Assembly (NCBI RefSeq): GCF_017640745.1 | Contig: NZ_JAEPQA010000001.1 | Location: forward strand, 144,852 to 208,851 | Length of the DNA stretch: 64,000 bases | Origin: Nisaea sp. | GTDB taxonomy: Bacteria; Pseudomonadota; Alphaproteobacteria; Thalassobaculales; Thalassobaculaceae | Reading direction: 5' to 3' | Shown: positions 28,466 through 37,369 of the stretch, piece after piece | Numbering within the stretch: the first letter of the stretch is position 1 | How the letters are laid out: every line of letters begins with the position of its first letter | Made by a program: the position numbers and the translations under genes | Notes under the pieces: generated by a model | What the model saw: only the letters and a program-made list of their open reading frames with translations | What the model was told of the DNA's origin: nothing | Database searches by the model: none

Positions 28466-29872
28466 TCAGTGCGCTGAACGCAATTCCGTCGCTCTCGCGC
28501 TCGCGGCAGACGCATCCAGCCCCGACGCCGTCAGCGCCTCGCCGTATCGCTCCCAGCTCCAGGCGCTGTTCGGCTTCTTCTCCGTCCGCTCCGAGAGCAG
28601 TGCGCGGGCCTTCGCGGTCTCGCCGCCTTTCAGGCTGGCATCCACCAGCATCTCCTCGAAGACATCGCGCTGGGCGTGGCTTCCGCCGATGGACTGAATA
28701 TCGTAGCGCAGCGGCCAGATCAGGCTGACGGCCCGCGCCGGATTGCCGGAGCGGATCGCTGACATCGCCTCGGCGAGCGCCAGACCGACTTTCCGCGTGA
28801 TGCGTGCCTGTGTCTGATCCCGCGTCGCCGCGTCTTCGGCATAGGCCCGCAGCTTCTCGATCATCTCGGCGGCATCCGTCATGCGGCCCGCGCCGAGCAG
28901 TGCCATCAGGTAATGCAGCGAGACAAAAATCAGTTCGTGATCGTCCAGGTGCTTCTTGGCGAGATCGGCAAGCTGGGCCCAGCGTTCCGGGCCCACCTGC
29001 ATACCGTAGAGCTCAAGACGCCAGAGCAGCGCCGCCGCATTTACCACGTCGAGATACTGGTCCGCCTCGAGATCACTCGCGACCTGGGCATCGTAGAGCG
29101 CCATCACCTCGTCCAGCTCGTAGCGCTCGAGATGGAACAGCGCGCGATGCCACCAGACGTGGAAGCGGAAATTGTGCACCGTCGACCAGTGCGGCTCGAG
29201 TCCCTTGATCCAGTCGATCCCCTCGCGGTGGCGGCCTTCCATCTCCATCACATGGGCGACGGCATGGACCGACCAGGCGTCTTTCGGGTCGATCTCGACC
29301 GCCTCGCGAGCATAGCGCTCGCCCTTGCGGTAATCCCCCGCCTCCTCAAGGCCAAATCCGTACATCCCGATCAGATTGCCGTAGAGCGGATGCGAGCGGT
29401 CCCAGGCATGCATGACCCGGGCGACGCTATCCCGCATCCGGGCGCCGCTGCCGGCATAGAAATGGGCGAAATGGGCGAGCCGGAGCGCAAGCATGTCGCG
29501 CGGCGCATCGAGCAGGATGCGCTCCCAAGCCTCGGCGGCGCCTTCGATGTCGCCGGCACACCAGGCGCCGAGCGCGGCGAGATGTCCCTTCTCCCGGTCG
29601 GTCGTGTCGACGCGGGCAAAGAGATCCGTTGCCGTGCCGAGCGCCTTTTCCGCCCGCACGGACATTGCCCCGGTACCGAAGAGCTTCATGAAATAGCCCT
29701 TGGTCACGTGGGCCAGCGGCATGTCGGGGTCGGCGGTCAGCGTGTCTTTCAGACGGTCGCCGACATCGCGGGTGAAGCGGACATAGCCTTCGACGGTCGA
29801 GCCGAAAGCCGATGCCGCCTCCCCGGAGGCCGCCGTGACATCAAGTCCGAGACCGTCCGAGTAAACCGGCAT
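28466..29872 (-). CDS. TTC38-like tetratricopeptide repeat protein
   Basis: A 468-residue cytoplasmic protein made of TPR-like helical pairs, matching the tetratricopeptide repeat protein 38 family. Characteristic stretches are IGMYGFGLEEAGDYRKGE near 175, DAWSVHAVAHVMEMEGRHRE near 205, and FRFHVWWHRALFHLE near 240. No signal peptide or catalytic domain is visible and the biochemical role of the family is unknown. The frame opens at 29923, but the ATG at 29872 gives the family-like N-terminus MPVYSDGLGL and has AGGA upstream. It is 19 bases after kdsA on the same strand. Confidence 0.85.
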   Translation of the reverse strand: MPVYSDGLGLDVTAASGEAASAFGSTVEGYVRFTRDVGDRLKDTLTADPDMPLAHVTKGYFMKLFGTGAMSVRAEKALGTATDLFARVDTTDREKGHLAALGAWCAGDIEGAAEAWERILLDAPRDMLALRLAHFAHFYAGSGARMRDSVARVMHAWDRSHPLYGNLIGMYGFGLEEAGDYRKGERYAREAVEIDPKDAWSVHAVAHVMEMEGRHREGIDWIKGLEPHWSTVHNFRFHVWWHRALFHLERYELDEVMALYDAQVASDLEADQYLDVVNAAALLWRLELYGMQVGPERWAQLADLAKKHLDDHELIFVSLHYLMALLGAGRMTDAAEMIEKLRAYAEDAATRDQTQARITRKVGLALAEAMSAIRSGNPARAVSLIWPLRYDIQSIGGSHAQRDVFEEMLVDASLKGGETAKARALLSERTEKKPNSAWSWERYGEALTASGLDASAASARATELRSAH

Positions 29873-29891
29873 GTTCCTGCTCCTGGGTGCT

Positions 29892-30734
29892 TTATCCGAG
29901 ACTGATCGGGTTCGCCTTGGCAAGACGATCGAAGGCCATCAGAGTTTCGAGCAGCGCGCGCATTTCCGCAAGGGGGACCATGTTCGGCCCGTCGCTCGGC
30001 GCGGTATCCGGATCCTGATGGGTCTCGATGAAGAGCCCCGCCACCCCGACCGACGCGGCCGCGCGCGCCAGCACGGGAACGAACTCCCGCTGTCCGCCGG
30101 AACTGTTGCCCCGTCCGCCCGGCTGCTGGACGGAATGGGTCGCATCGAAGATCACCGGATAGCCGGTCTGCGCCATGGTCGGCAGGCCGCGCATGTCGGT
30201 GACCAGCGTGTTGTAGCCGAAGCTCGTTCCGCGCTCGGTCAGCAGGATGTTCTGGTTCCCCGCACCCGCAACCTTTCCGACGGCAGGCGCCATATCCCAG
30301 GGAGCAAGAAACTGCCCCTTCTTGATGTTCACCGTCTTGCCTGTTTCGGCCGCGGCAAGCAGCAGGTCGGTCTGGCGGCAAAGAAAAGCCGGGATCTGCA
30401 GGATGTCGACATATTCGGCGGCCGGCGCGCATTGCGAGGCATCATGCACGTCGGTCAGGACCGGACAGCCGAAGCGCTCGCGCACCTCGGCGAGTATCGG
30501 CAGCCCCTTCTCCATCCCGATCCCGCGGCCCGCGCTGGCGCTGGTCCGGTTCGCCTTGTCGTAGGAGCTCTTGTAGACGAAGCCGATGCCGAGATCCTTG
30601 GTGATACCGGCAAGCACTTCCGCCATCTCCAGCGTGTGTTCGCGGCTCTCCATGGCACAGGGGCCGGCGATCAGCACGAAGGGCTTCTCGTTGGAGAAGG
30701 AAACGGGTCCGACACTGACGGTCTTCGCGGTCAT
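29892..30734 (-). CDS. kdsA: 2-dehydro-3-deoxyphosphooctonate aldolase (KDO-8-P synthase)
   Basis: A 280-residue enzyme that condenses phosphoenolpyruvate and arabinose-5-phosphate for the KDO of lipopolysaccharide. Visible motifs are [47 protein letters not shown] and [18 protein letters not shown]. The cysteine in AGPCAMES is the metal ligand of the metal-dependent class; metal-independent enzymes such as that of E. coli have asparagine there. A CAGGAG ribosome site precedes the ATG. It lies 21 bases after pyrG, the usual alphaproteobacterial arrangement, but is separated from eno by an insert of four genes. Confidence 0.96.
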   Translation of the reverse strand: MTAKTVSVGPVSFSNEKPFVLIAGPCAMESREHTLEMAEVLAGITKDLGIGFVYKSSYDKANRTSASAGRGIGMEKGLPILAEVRERFGCPVLTDVHDASQCAPAAEYVDILQIPAFLCRQTDLLLAAAETGKTVNIKKGQFLAPWDMAPAVGKVAGAGNQNILLTERGTSFGYNTLVTDMRGLPTMAQTGYPVIFDATHSVQQPGGRGNSSGGQREFVPVLARAAASVGVAGLFIETHQDPDTAPSDGPNMVPLAEMRALLETLMAFDRLAKANPISLG

Positions 30735-30755
30735 CTCACGCTGCTCCTGGCAATG

Positions 30756-32390
30756 TTAGACGAGGCGCGACTGGGTGACCGCGGCCTCGATGAAGCTGGT
30801 GAAGAGCGGATGCGGATCGAACGGCTTCGACTTCAGTTCCGGATGGAACTGCACGCCGATGAACCACGGATGGCTCGGCAGCTCGACGATTTCCGGTAGC
30901 TCACCGTCCGGCGAGAGACCGGAGAAATGGAGCCCAGCCGCTTCCAGCGCCGCCTTGTGGTTGATGTTGACCTCGTAGCGGTGCCGGTGGCGTTCGCTGA
31001 TCCGGTCCTTGCCATAGATCTCGCGTACCTTGGAATTCGGAACCAGATCGCAATCATAGGCGCCGAGCCGCATGGTGCCGCCAAGATCGCCGTCCGCAGC
31101 GCGCTTTTCCGTCTCGTTACCGCGGACCCACTCGGTCAGCAGGCCGACAACCGGCAGGTCGCACGGACCGAACTCGGTCGAGCCCGCCCCTTCCATGCCG
31201 GCAAGCGAGCGTGCCGCCTCGATCACCGCCATCTGCATGCCGAAGCAGATTCCGAAATAGGGAATCTTGTGCTCGCGCGCGAAGGTGACGGCCTTGATCT
31301 TTCCTTCCGCCCCGCGCTCGCCGAAGCCGCCCGGTACCAGAATGCCGTGAACGTCCTCAAGCCGATGGATGGTGTCGTCGCGCTCAAAGATCTCGCTGTC
31401 GATCCAGTCGAGCTCGACCTTCACCTTGTTGGCGATACCGCCATGCGCGAGGGACTCCGCAAGCGACTTGTAGCTGTCGAGCAGGCTGGTGTACTTGCCG
31501 ACCACGGCGATCTTCACCGTGCCTTCCGGGTTACGCACCGTGTGGGTGATATCGGTCCAGCGCGAAAGGTCGGGCTCCGGTGTCTTCTCGTCCAGCAGGC
31601 CGAAATGACGGCAGACTTCGACGTCGAAGCCTTCGTTATGATAGGCGACCGGCACGTGGTAGATCGAATCCACGTCCAGTGCCGGGATCACCGCTTCCGG
31701 CCGGATGTTGCAGAACAGGGCGATCTTGCGTTTCTGGTCGGCCGGAATTTCGTGCTCCGAACGGCAGAGCAGGATGTCGGGCTGGATACCGACGCTCTGC
31801 AGTTCCTTTACCGAATGCTGCGTCGGCTTGGTCTTGAGCTCGCCGGCCGAGGCAATCCACGGCACCAGCGTCAGATGCACGAAGAGCGAGCGCTCGCGGC
31901 CGAGCTCGTTGCCGAGCTGGCGGATCGCCTCGAGGAACGGCAGGCTTTCGATGTCGCCTACCGTGCCTCCGATCTCGCACAGCACGAAATCCTCGTCCCC
32001 GAGATTGGAGCGGCAGAATTCCTTGATCGCGTCGGTGACGTGCGGAATGACCTGGATCGTTGCGCCGAGATAGTCGCCACGGCGCTCCCTCGAAATCACG
32101 TCCATATAGATCTGACCGGTGGTCACACTGTCGTTCTTGGTCGCCGAAACGCCCGTGAACCGCTCGTAGTGGCCGAGGTCGAGATCGGTCTCCGCCCCGT
32201 CGTCGGTCACGAAGACCTCGCCGTGCTGATACGGGCTCATGGTGCCCGGATCGACGTTCAGATAGGGGTCGAGTTTACGAAGACGCACCTTGTAGCCACG
32301 CGCCTGAAGCAACGAGCCAAGGGCCGCAGAAGCGAGGCCTTTACCGAGAGATGAAACCACGCCGCCGGTGATGAAAATAAAGCGAGACAT
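30756..32390 (-). CDS. pyrG: CTP synthase
   Basis: A 544-residue enzyme that aminates UTP to CTP with ATP and glutamine. The synthetase domain starts with [17 protein letters not shown] and contains [20 protein letters not shown] and the metal-binding [10 protein letters not shown]. The C-terminal class-I glutamine amidotransferase has its nucleophile in [11 protein letters not shown] and the His-Glu pair in [20 protein letters not shown]. The length is exactly that expected. It is downstream of secG by 103 bases and upstream of kdsA by 21; kdsA-pyrG linkage also makes sense because CMP-KDO needs CTP. Confidence 0.97.
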   Translation of the reverse strand: MSRFIFITGGVVSSLGKGLASAALGSLLQARGYKVRLRKLDPYLNVDPGTMSPYQHGEVFVTDDGAETDLDLGHYERFTGVSATKNDSVTTGQIYMDVISRERRGDYLGATIQVIPHVTDAIKEFCRSNLGDEDFVLCEIGGTVGDIESLPFLEAIRQLGNELGRERSLFVHLTLVPWIASAGELKTKPTQHSVKELQSVGIQPDILLCRSEHEIPADQKRKIALFCNIRPEAVIPALDVDSIYHVPVAYHNEGFDVEVCRHFGLLDEKTPEPDLSRWTDITHTVRNPEGTVKIAVVGKYTSLLDSYKSLAESLAHGGIANKVKVELDWIDSEIFERDDTIHRLEDVHGILVPGGFGERGAEGKIKAVTFAREHKIPYFGICFGMQMAVIEAARSLAGMEGAGSTEFGPCDLPVVGLLTEWVRGNETEKRAADGDLGGTMRLGAYDCDLVPNSKVREIYGKDRISERHRHRYEVNINHKAALEAAGLHFSGLSPDGELPEIVELPSHPWFIGVQFHPELKSKPFDPHPLFTSFIEAAVTQSRLV

Positions 32391-32493
32391 GGACCTGCGT
32401 TATATCCGAATTGATGAAGCTGACCTAATCAAAACGCACCCCTTCGCCCGCCCGATTTCGAGCGGGGCGCGAGGCACGCCGAAAACCTTAGAG

Positions 32494-32811
32494 TTACTGC
32501 GAGAGAGGCGCCTGCGGACCGGTCGGGGCGGCCGGCTCGGAACTCTCCTGAACCTGATCGGCAATCGAGCCGGTCTTGTTCGTCTCGGCGAGAATCGCGA
32601 GCAGGATGCTCGTGGCAAAGAAAGCCGCCGCCAGAATTGCCGTGCTGCGCGTGAGCAGGTTTGCGGTACCGCGAGCCGACATGAAGCCGCCCATTCCGCC
32701 GCCGCCTCCGCCGCCGATGCCAAGCCCGCCGCCCTCGCTCCGCTGCAGCAGAACGACAATGACAAGCGCGAGCGCGATCATCAGGTGAATGGCAAGCAGG
32801 ACTTCGATCAT
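32494..32811 (-). CDS. secG: Preprotein translocase subunit SecG
   Basis: A 105-residue SecG, the small subunit of the SecYEG channel. Two membrane helices (about residues 3-20 and 55-74) flank the conserved glycine-rich loop with QRSEGGGLGIGGGGGGGM, and the cytosolic tail is Pro/Gln rich. The ATG at 32811 begins MIEVLLAIHLMIALALVIVV, as expected. tpiA-secG-pyrG is the normal alphaproteobacterial order. Confidence 0.93.
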   Translation of the reverse strand: MIEVLLAIHLMIALALVIVVLLQRSEGGGLGIGGGGGGGMGGFMSARGTANLLTRSTAILAAAFFATSILLAILAETNKTGSIADQVQESSEPAAPTGPQAPLSQ

Positions 32812-32932
32812 CGGTCTTTCCCGGCTCTCGTCCGGCGCGAAAAAGAAATCGCGCCGAGGACGGTAGAATGAATCTCGCGGGGTTGTAGCTTCCCCGCCGC
32901 CACTTGGCTAGAGCGAATTGATGCCGCAGCCG

Positions 32933-33679
32933 TCAGCCGGCCGCGGCGGCAATGGCGAGGAAATCCTCCGCCTTCAGGCTCGCGCCGCCGACCAGAGCGC
33001 CGTCGACGTCGGCGAGTCCCAGGATCTCGACGGCGTTTCCGGGCTTCACGGAGCCGCCATACAGCAGCCTCAGCGCATCCGCTCCGCCGAGCATCGAGGC
33101 CGCGACCTTGCGCATGTGGGCATGCATGGCGGCGATGTCATCGATTGTCGGCGTGCGGCCGGTTCCGATGGCCCAGACCGGCTCGTATGCGATCACGATC
33201 CCGGTTTCGCTCGCACCGTCCGGAAGCGAGCAGCGAATCTGGGCTTCGACCACGGCTTCCGCCTTGCCCGCATCGCGTTCCGCTTCTGTCTCGCCGACAC
33301 AGACGATCGGCGCCAGGCCGGCGGCGAGGGCCGCTTCCGCCTTCGCCTTTACGGTCGCATCGCTCTCGCCATGGTCCGCACGGCGCTCCGAATGCCCGAC
33401 AATCACGTAGGATCCGCCGAGATCCCTGATCATCGCAGCCGCGACGTCGCCGGTATGCGCGCCGCTCTGCTTCATGTGGCAGTCCTGCCCGCCGACCGAG
33501 ACTGCGCTTCCGGCCAGCACCGCCGCGACGGGAGCGATCAGCGTCGCTGGGGGACAGACCAGCATGTCCGCAACGCCATTTGCGGCAAATTTCTTCGCCA
33601 GTTCAGCCGCCAGAGCCTCGCCCTCGGCGCGCAGCAGGTTCATCTTCCAGTTTCCGGCGATCAGGACGCGGCGTGTCAT
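32933..33679 (-). CDS. tpiA: Triosephosphate isomerase
   Basis: A 248-residue TIM-barrel enzyme interconverting dihydroxyacetone phosphate and glyceraldehyde-3-phosphate. All active-site residues are visible: the lysine in AGNWKMNL, the histidine in YVIVGHSERR, the glutamate in AYEPVWAIGTG, and the phosphate-binding LLYGGSVKPGN. The ATG at 33679 is at the usual distance from the first motif. It is the first gene of a leftward tpiA-secG-pyrG-kdsA series and divergent from ppiD, with 176 bases between them. Confidence 0.97.
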   Translation of the reverse strand: MTRRVLIAGNWKMNLLRAEGEALAAELAKKFAANGVADMLVCPPATLIAPVAAVLAGSAVSVGGQDCHMKQSGAHTGDVAAAMIRDLGGSYVIVGHSERRADHGESDATVKAKAEAALAAGLAPIVCVGETEAERDAGKAEAVVEAQIRCSLPDGASETGIVIAYEPVWAIGTGRTPTIDDIAAMHAHMRKVAASMLGGADALRLLYGGSVKPGNAVEILGLADVDGALVGGASLKAEDFLAIAAAAG

Positions 33680-33774
33680 CTCGGTTCTTCCCTCGGCGCA
33701 GATTGAAAAGGCGGCATCGCCTTAGCACATTGGATCATAAGGTGGGGAGGCTGGATTTCACTCGGAATTGCGAG

Positions 33775-33804
33775 TTGCAGCACGGAACTGCCCGCTTCTA
33801 TTAT
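33775..33804 (+). promoter_or_regulatory. Predicted sigma-70 promoter of ppiD-trpE
   Basis: TTGCAG (33775-33780) and TATTAT (33799-33804) are 18 bases apart. The start site near 33811 leaves a leader of about 45 bases. No leader peptide or attenuator hairpin is visible, so tryptophan control of trpE by attenuation is not supported here. Confidence 0.6.
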
Positions 33805-33855
33805 GCGCCTCCCCGTGAGGGGGCCCCGTAACCCGAGAAAGCCGCGACGTACCCC

Positions 33856-35775
33856 ATGCTTCAAATGATCCGCTCCCGCGTCACCTCGATCTTCGTCAAG
33901 GGACTGTTCGTTCTGCTGATTGCCTCGTTCGCGGTCTGGGGGATCGGCGATATCTTCCTCGGCTCCCCGACAGGCAAGGCCGCCATCGAGGTCGGCGATG
34001 TCGAGATCACGACCGCCGAGGTTCTCGACGAGTTCGAACGCGTCCGCCGCACCATGGGGGCGCAGTTGACTGCGGAGCAGGCCGCCCAATTCGGCGTTCT
34101 CGAGCAGGTCATGAACGATCTCGCCAACCGCGCGCTCTTCGTCGCAGAAGCAGGCGATCTCGGGCTTGCCGTCGGCGAGGATCAGATAAAGCAGCGTATC
34201 GCCGACATGCCGGCCTTCCGCGACCAGACCGGCAAATTCAATCCGGACATGTTCCGCCAGGTCCTGTTCCGCAACCAGTTGAGCGAGGCCGGCTTCGTCA
34301 CGCTGTTGCGCGAGGAAATCCGGCGCGACCAGATCATCAATGCGGTGACCGCCGGGCTCTCGGTCCCGGAAGTTCAGGCGAATGCCTACTACCGCTACCG
34401 CAACGAGGAGCGCGAAGCGAAACTCGTCACGCTCGATGCCGCCACGCTGGCGGAGCCGGCCGCACCGACCGACGGCGAGATCGACGCCTTCTATAACGAC
34501 AACAAGGAACGTTACAGGGCCCAGGAATACCGTTCCGCGACCGTGCTGTCCCTGACCCCGGACGCCCTTGCCGAAGATATCGAGGTTTCGGACTTCAAGC
34601 TCCGCGAAGCCTACGACTCCCGTCTCGGTGAGTTCCAGACCCCCGGGCGCCGCACCGTTGACCAGATCTTCCTCGCCGACAAGGAAACCGCCGACAAGGC
34701 AGCGGCCGCCCTCGGCGAAGGCCAGTCGTTCGAAAAGGTCGCGGGAGAGGTGGCGGAGATGGCGCCGGACGCGCTGTCGCTCGGCTCCGTGACCCGGGCC
34801 GATCTCGAAGGCACCGCCCTCGCCGACGCCGTCTTCAACGCGGAACTGAACGTGCCGACCGCCCCCGTCGAGAGCGACCTCGGCTGGCACATCTTCCGCG
34901 TGACCGAAATCATGCCCGAGAGCACCAAGTCCTTCGACGAGGTGAAGGACATGCTCAAGCGCGACGTTGCCCACAATGATGCGCTCGACCGGATCTTCGA
35001 GATTGCCAACCAGATCGAGGACTCGCTCGCTGCCGGCGACACGATCGAGGAAGCCGCCAAAGCGGTCGAATTGAAAACCGTCGCGCTTCAGGACCTCGAC
35101 CGGCAGGGCAAGGGTATCGATGGCGCGGAAGCGGGCGGCATCGCCGCCGACGCGGGCTTCCGGACGACCCTCTTCTCGACCCCGCTCAAGGAACAGAGCC
35201 AACTCGAAGAGACCCGCGGCGGCGGTTACTACATTCTACGCGTCGACGGCATCACCGAGGCAACCGTTCGCCCGCTGGCCGACGTGAAGGATCAGGTGGT
35301 CGCCGACATGATCGCGGAGCGCCGTGCCGACGCGAACCTGAAGCGCGCGCAGCTTCTCGTGCAGGAGGCCGCCTCCGGGGGGCTTTCCGCCGCGGCGGAA
35401 AAGGCGGGCTATGAGGTCCGGGATCTCGCGCCTTTCACCCGAACCGGTGATGGCCTGCCCGATGGTCTGCCGGCCGACGTCGCCGAAATCGCCTTCGACC
35501 TGAAGATCGGCGACATCGGCATGTCTGAGGATCTGACGCAGATACACATCGCCGAGCTCACCGCAGTCAAGCAGGCCGATCCAGCAGCGGCGAAGGATGC
35601 CGTGGATAGCCTCGCGCGACAGGTTCAGGGCGGAATGGCGGCGGACGCCGTCGAGCTCCTCGTTGCGACCCTCCGCGACAGCCACAGTGTCACGATCAAC
35701 TCGGGCCTGCCGCTCTCGGTCATTCAGGGCGGCAATACCGGCGGCGTTCCGCAGCAGAGCGGCGGTCTGTTCTGA
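33856..35775 (+). CDS. PpiD-type periplasmic peptidyl-prolyl isomerase
   Basis: A 639-residue SurA N-terminal/PpiD-type protein: a membrane-anchored folding factor facing the periplasm. A short basic start is followed by one membrane anchor (about 10-35, VKGLFVLLIASFAVWGIGDI). Next come the SurA_N-like helical domain (about 45-190) and a parvulin rotamase domain (about 230-360, with GWHIFRVTEI near its end). A second parvulin-like region lies toward residues 390-480, and the tail is Gly/Gln-rich. Its TGA stop overlaps the trpE ATG (TGATG), a coupling that recurs in alphaproteobacteria. The closest E. coli counterpart is PpiD, but orthology is not proven. Confidence 0.88.
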   Translation: MLQMIRSRVTSIFVKGLFVLLIASFAVWGIGDIFLGSPTGKAAIEVGDVEITTAEVLDEFERVRRTMGAQLTAEQAAQFGVLEQVMNDLANRALFVAEAGDLGLAVGEDQIKQRIADMPAFRDQTGKFNPDMFRQVLFRNQLSEAGFVTLLREEIRRDQIINAVTAGLSVPEVQANAYYRYRNEEREAKLVTLDAATLAEPAAPTDGEIDAFYNDNKERYRAQEYRSATVLSLTPDALAEDIEVSDFKLREAYDSRLGEFQTPGRRTVDQIFLADKETADKAAAALGEGQSFEKVAGEVAEMAPDALSLGSVTRADLEGTALADAVFNAELNVPTAPVESDLGWHIFRVTEIMPESTKSFDEVKDMLKRDVAHNDALDRIFEIANQIEDSLAAGDTIEEAAKAVELKTVALQDLDRQGKGIDGAEAGGIAADAGFRTTLFSTPLKEQSQLEETRGGGYYILRVDGITEATVRPLADVKDQVVADMIAERRADANLKRAQLLVQEAASGGLSAAAEKAGYEVRDLAPFTRTGDGLPDGLPADVAEIAFDLKIGDIGMSEDLTQIHIAELTAVKQADPAAAKDAVDSLARQVQGGMAADAVELLVATLRDSHSVTINSGLPLSVIQGGNTGGVPQQSGGLF

Positions 35776-37283
35776 TGCAGGTCTCTCCCGAACGTGCCCC
35801 GTTTGCATCAACCTATGCCGACGGGAAGGCGCAGGTCGTCTGGACCACGCTGGTCGCCGATCTGGAGACGCCTGTCTCCGCGATGATGAAACTGGCCGAG
35901 CGCAAGGCGAACGCCTTCCTGCTCGAATCCGTCGAGGGCGGCAGCGTGCGCGGCCGCTTCTCGATCATCGGCCTTCGCCCCGACGTGATCTGGCGCTTCA
36001 AGAAGGAACAGGCGGAGATCAACCGGCAGGCGCGGATCGACCCGCATGCCTTCGAGCCGTGCCCGGAAGCCCCCCTCGCCTCGTTCCGCAGCCTGCTGGC
36101 GGAGTCCGAGATTGAGCTGCCGGAGGGTCTGCCGCCGATGGCTTCGGGCCTCTTCGGCTACATGGGTTACGATGCGGTCCGGCTGGCCGAGAAGATCCCC
36201 GACACCAATCCGGACGACCTGCAAATCCCGGACGGCCTTTTCCTGCGTCCGACGGTGATCTGTATCTTCGACCGGCTGGAAGACGTCGTCACCATTGTCA
36301 CGCCCGTCCGGCCGGATCCCGGCATGTCCGCCGACGCCGCCTACGACGCCGCGCGGGCCCTGCTGTCGGACGTGCTGCAGGATTTCGACCGCAACCTGCC
36401 GCTGACCCGACAGGGCGTCGGCGAGCCGACCAAGCTGCCGGATCCAAGCTCCAACACCACGCGCGAAGAGTTCCACCGGATGGTGGAGAAGGCAAAGGAC
36501 TATATCGCCGCCGGCGACGCCTTCCAGGTCGTCCCGTCGCAGCGCTTCTCAGTCCCTTTCAAGCTGCCGCCGCTCGCGCTCTACCGCTCGCTGCGCCGGC
36601 TCAACCCCTCGCCGTTCCTGTTCTATTTCGACTTCGGCGATTTCTCGATCGTCGGCTCCAGCCCGGAAATCCTGGTGCGCGTGCGCGACGGCGACGTTAC
36701 GCTCCGCCCCCTTGCCGGCACCCGCAAGCGCGGCGCCAATGCCGAAGAGGACAAGGCCCTCGCCGAGGACCTGCTGTCCGATCCGAAGGAGCGCGCCGAG
36801 CACCTGATGCTGCTCGATCTTGGCCGGAACGATGTCGGGCGGGTGGCGAAGATCGGCACCGTGAAGGTGATCGAGCAGTTCGTGATCGAGTATTACTCTC
36901 ACGTCATGCACATCGCCTCCCATGTCGAAGGCAAGCTGCGCGACGAACTGGACGCCCTCGACGCACTCTGGGGCGGTTTCCCGGCTGGAACCGTTTCCGG
37001 TGCGCCGAAGGTCCGGGCGATGGAGATCATCGACGAGCTGGAGAAGTCACGACGCGGCGTCTATGCCGGCGCGGTCGGCTATTTCAGCGCCAACGGCTCG
37101 ATGGATACCTGTATCGCGCTACGCACCGCCGTGGTGAAGGACGGAACAATGTATGTCCAGGCCGGCGGCGGCGTCGTCGCGGACAGCGATCCTGAAGGCG
37201 AATACCAGGAGTCGGTCAACAAGGCCCGCGCCCTCTTCCGGGCGGCCGAGGAAGCGGTCAAATTCTCCGCGCGGAGCGGCTGA
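35775..37283 (+). CDS. trpE: Anthranilate synthase component I
   Basis: A 502-residue chorismate-using enzyme, the first step to tryptophan. The N-terminal regulatory region has the feedback-site element LLESVEGG. The catalytic half has QVVPSQRF, the PLAGTRKRGANAEED motif, ERAEHLMLLDLGRNDVGRV, and FPAGTVSGAPKVRAMEII. Residues for chorismate binding (GTRKRG and the AEH histidine) are intact, and the LDLGRND form points to TrpE rather than PabB. It starts inside the ppiD stop. A strong terminator follows at once, so the glutaminase partner trpG and the remaining trp genes are elsewhere. Confidence 0.95.
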   Translation: MQVSPERAPFASTYADGKAQVVWTTLVADLETPVSAMMKLAERKANAFLLESVEGGSVRGRFSIIGLRPDVIWRFKKEQAEINRQARIDPHAFEPCPEAPLASFRSLLAESEIELPEGLPPMASGLFGYMGYDAVRLAEKIPDTNPDDLQIPDGLFLRPTVICIFDRLEDVVTIVTPVRPDPGMSADAAYDAARALLSDVLQDFDRNLPLTRQGVGEPTKLPDPSSNTTREEFHRMVEKAKDYIAAGDAFQVVPSQRFSVPFKLPPLALYRSLRRLNPSPFLFYFDFGDFSIVGSSPEILVRVRDGDVTLRPLAGTRKRGANAEEDKALAEDLLSDPKERAEHLMLLDLGRNDVGRVAKIGTVKVIEQFVIEYYSHVMHIASHVEGKLRDELDALDALWGGFPAGTVSGAPKVRAMEIIDELEKSRRGVYAGAVGYFSANGSMDTCIALRTAVVKDGTMYVQAGGGVVADSDPEGEYQESVNKARALFRAAEEAVKFSARSG

Positions 37284-37336
37284 CCGGCCCGACCTCCGGC
37301 CGTGAAACACAGAAAATAGATACGTGAAACAAGTCA

Positions 37337-37369
37337 GTGCGCGATCCTCACACGATCGCGCACTTTTTT
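37337..37369 (+). terminator. Rho-independent terminator of trpE
   Basis: GTGCGCGATC (37337-37346) pairs perfectly with GATCGCGCAC (37354-37363) around CTCACAC, followed by TTTTTT at 37364-37369. The last T residues also form the stop codon of the converging MFS gene. Confidence 0.93.

Noticed and set aside
32391-32410. TATAAC just before the pyrG ATG, suggesting a leaderless mRNA
   Set aside because: No -35 element at suitable distance; the secG-pyrG order suggests read-through.
33676-35202. 508-codon minus-strand frame opposite ppiD
   Set aside because: Shadow of ppiD; it also overlaps the tpiA start and a promoter.
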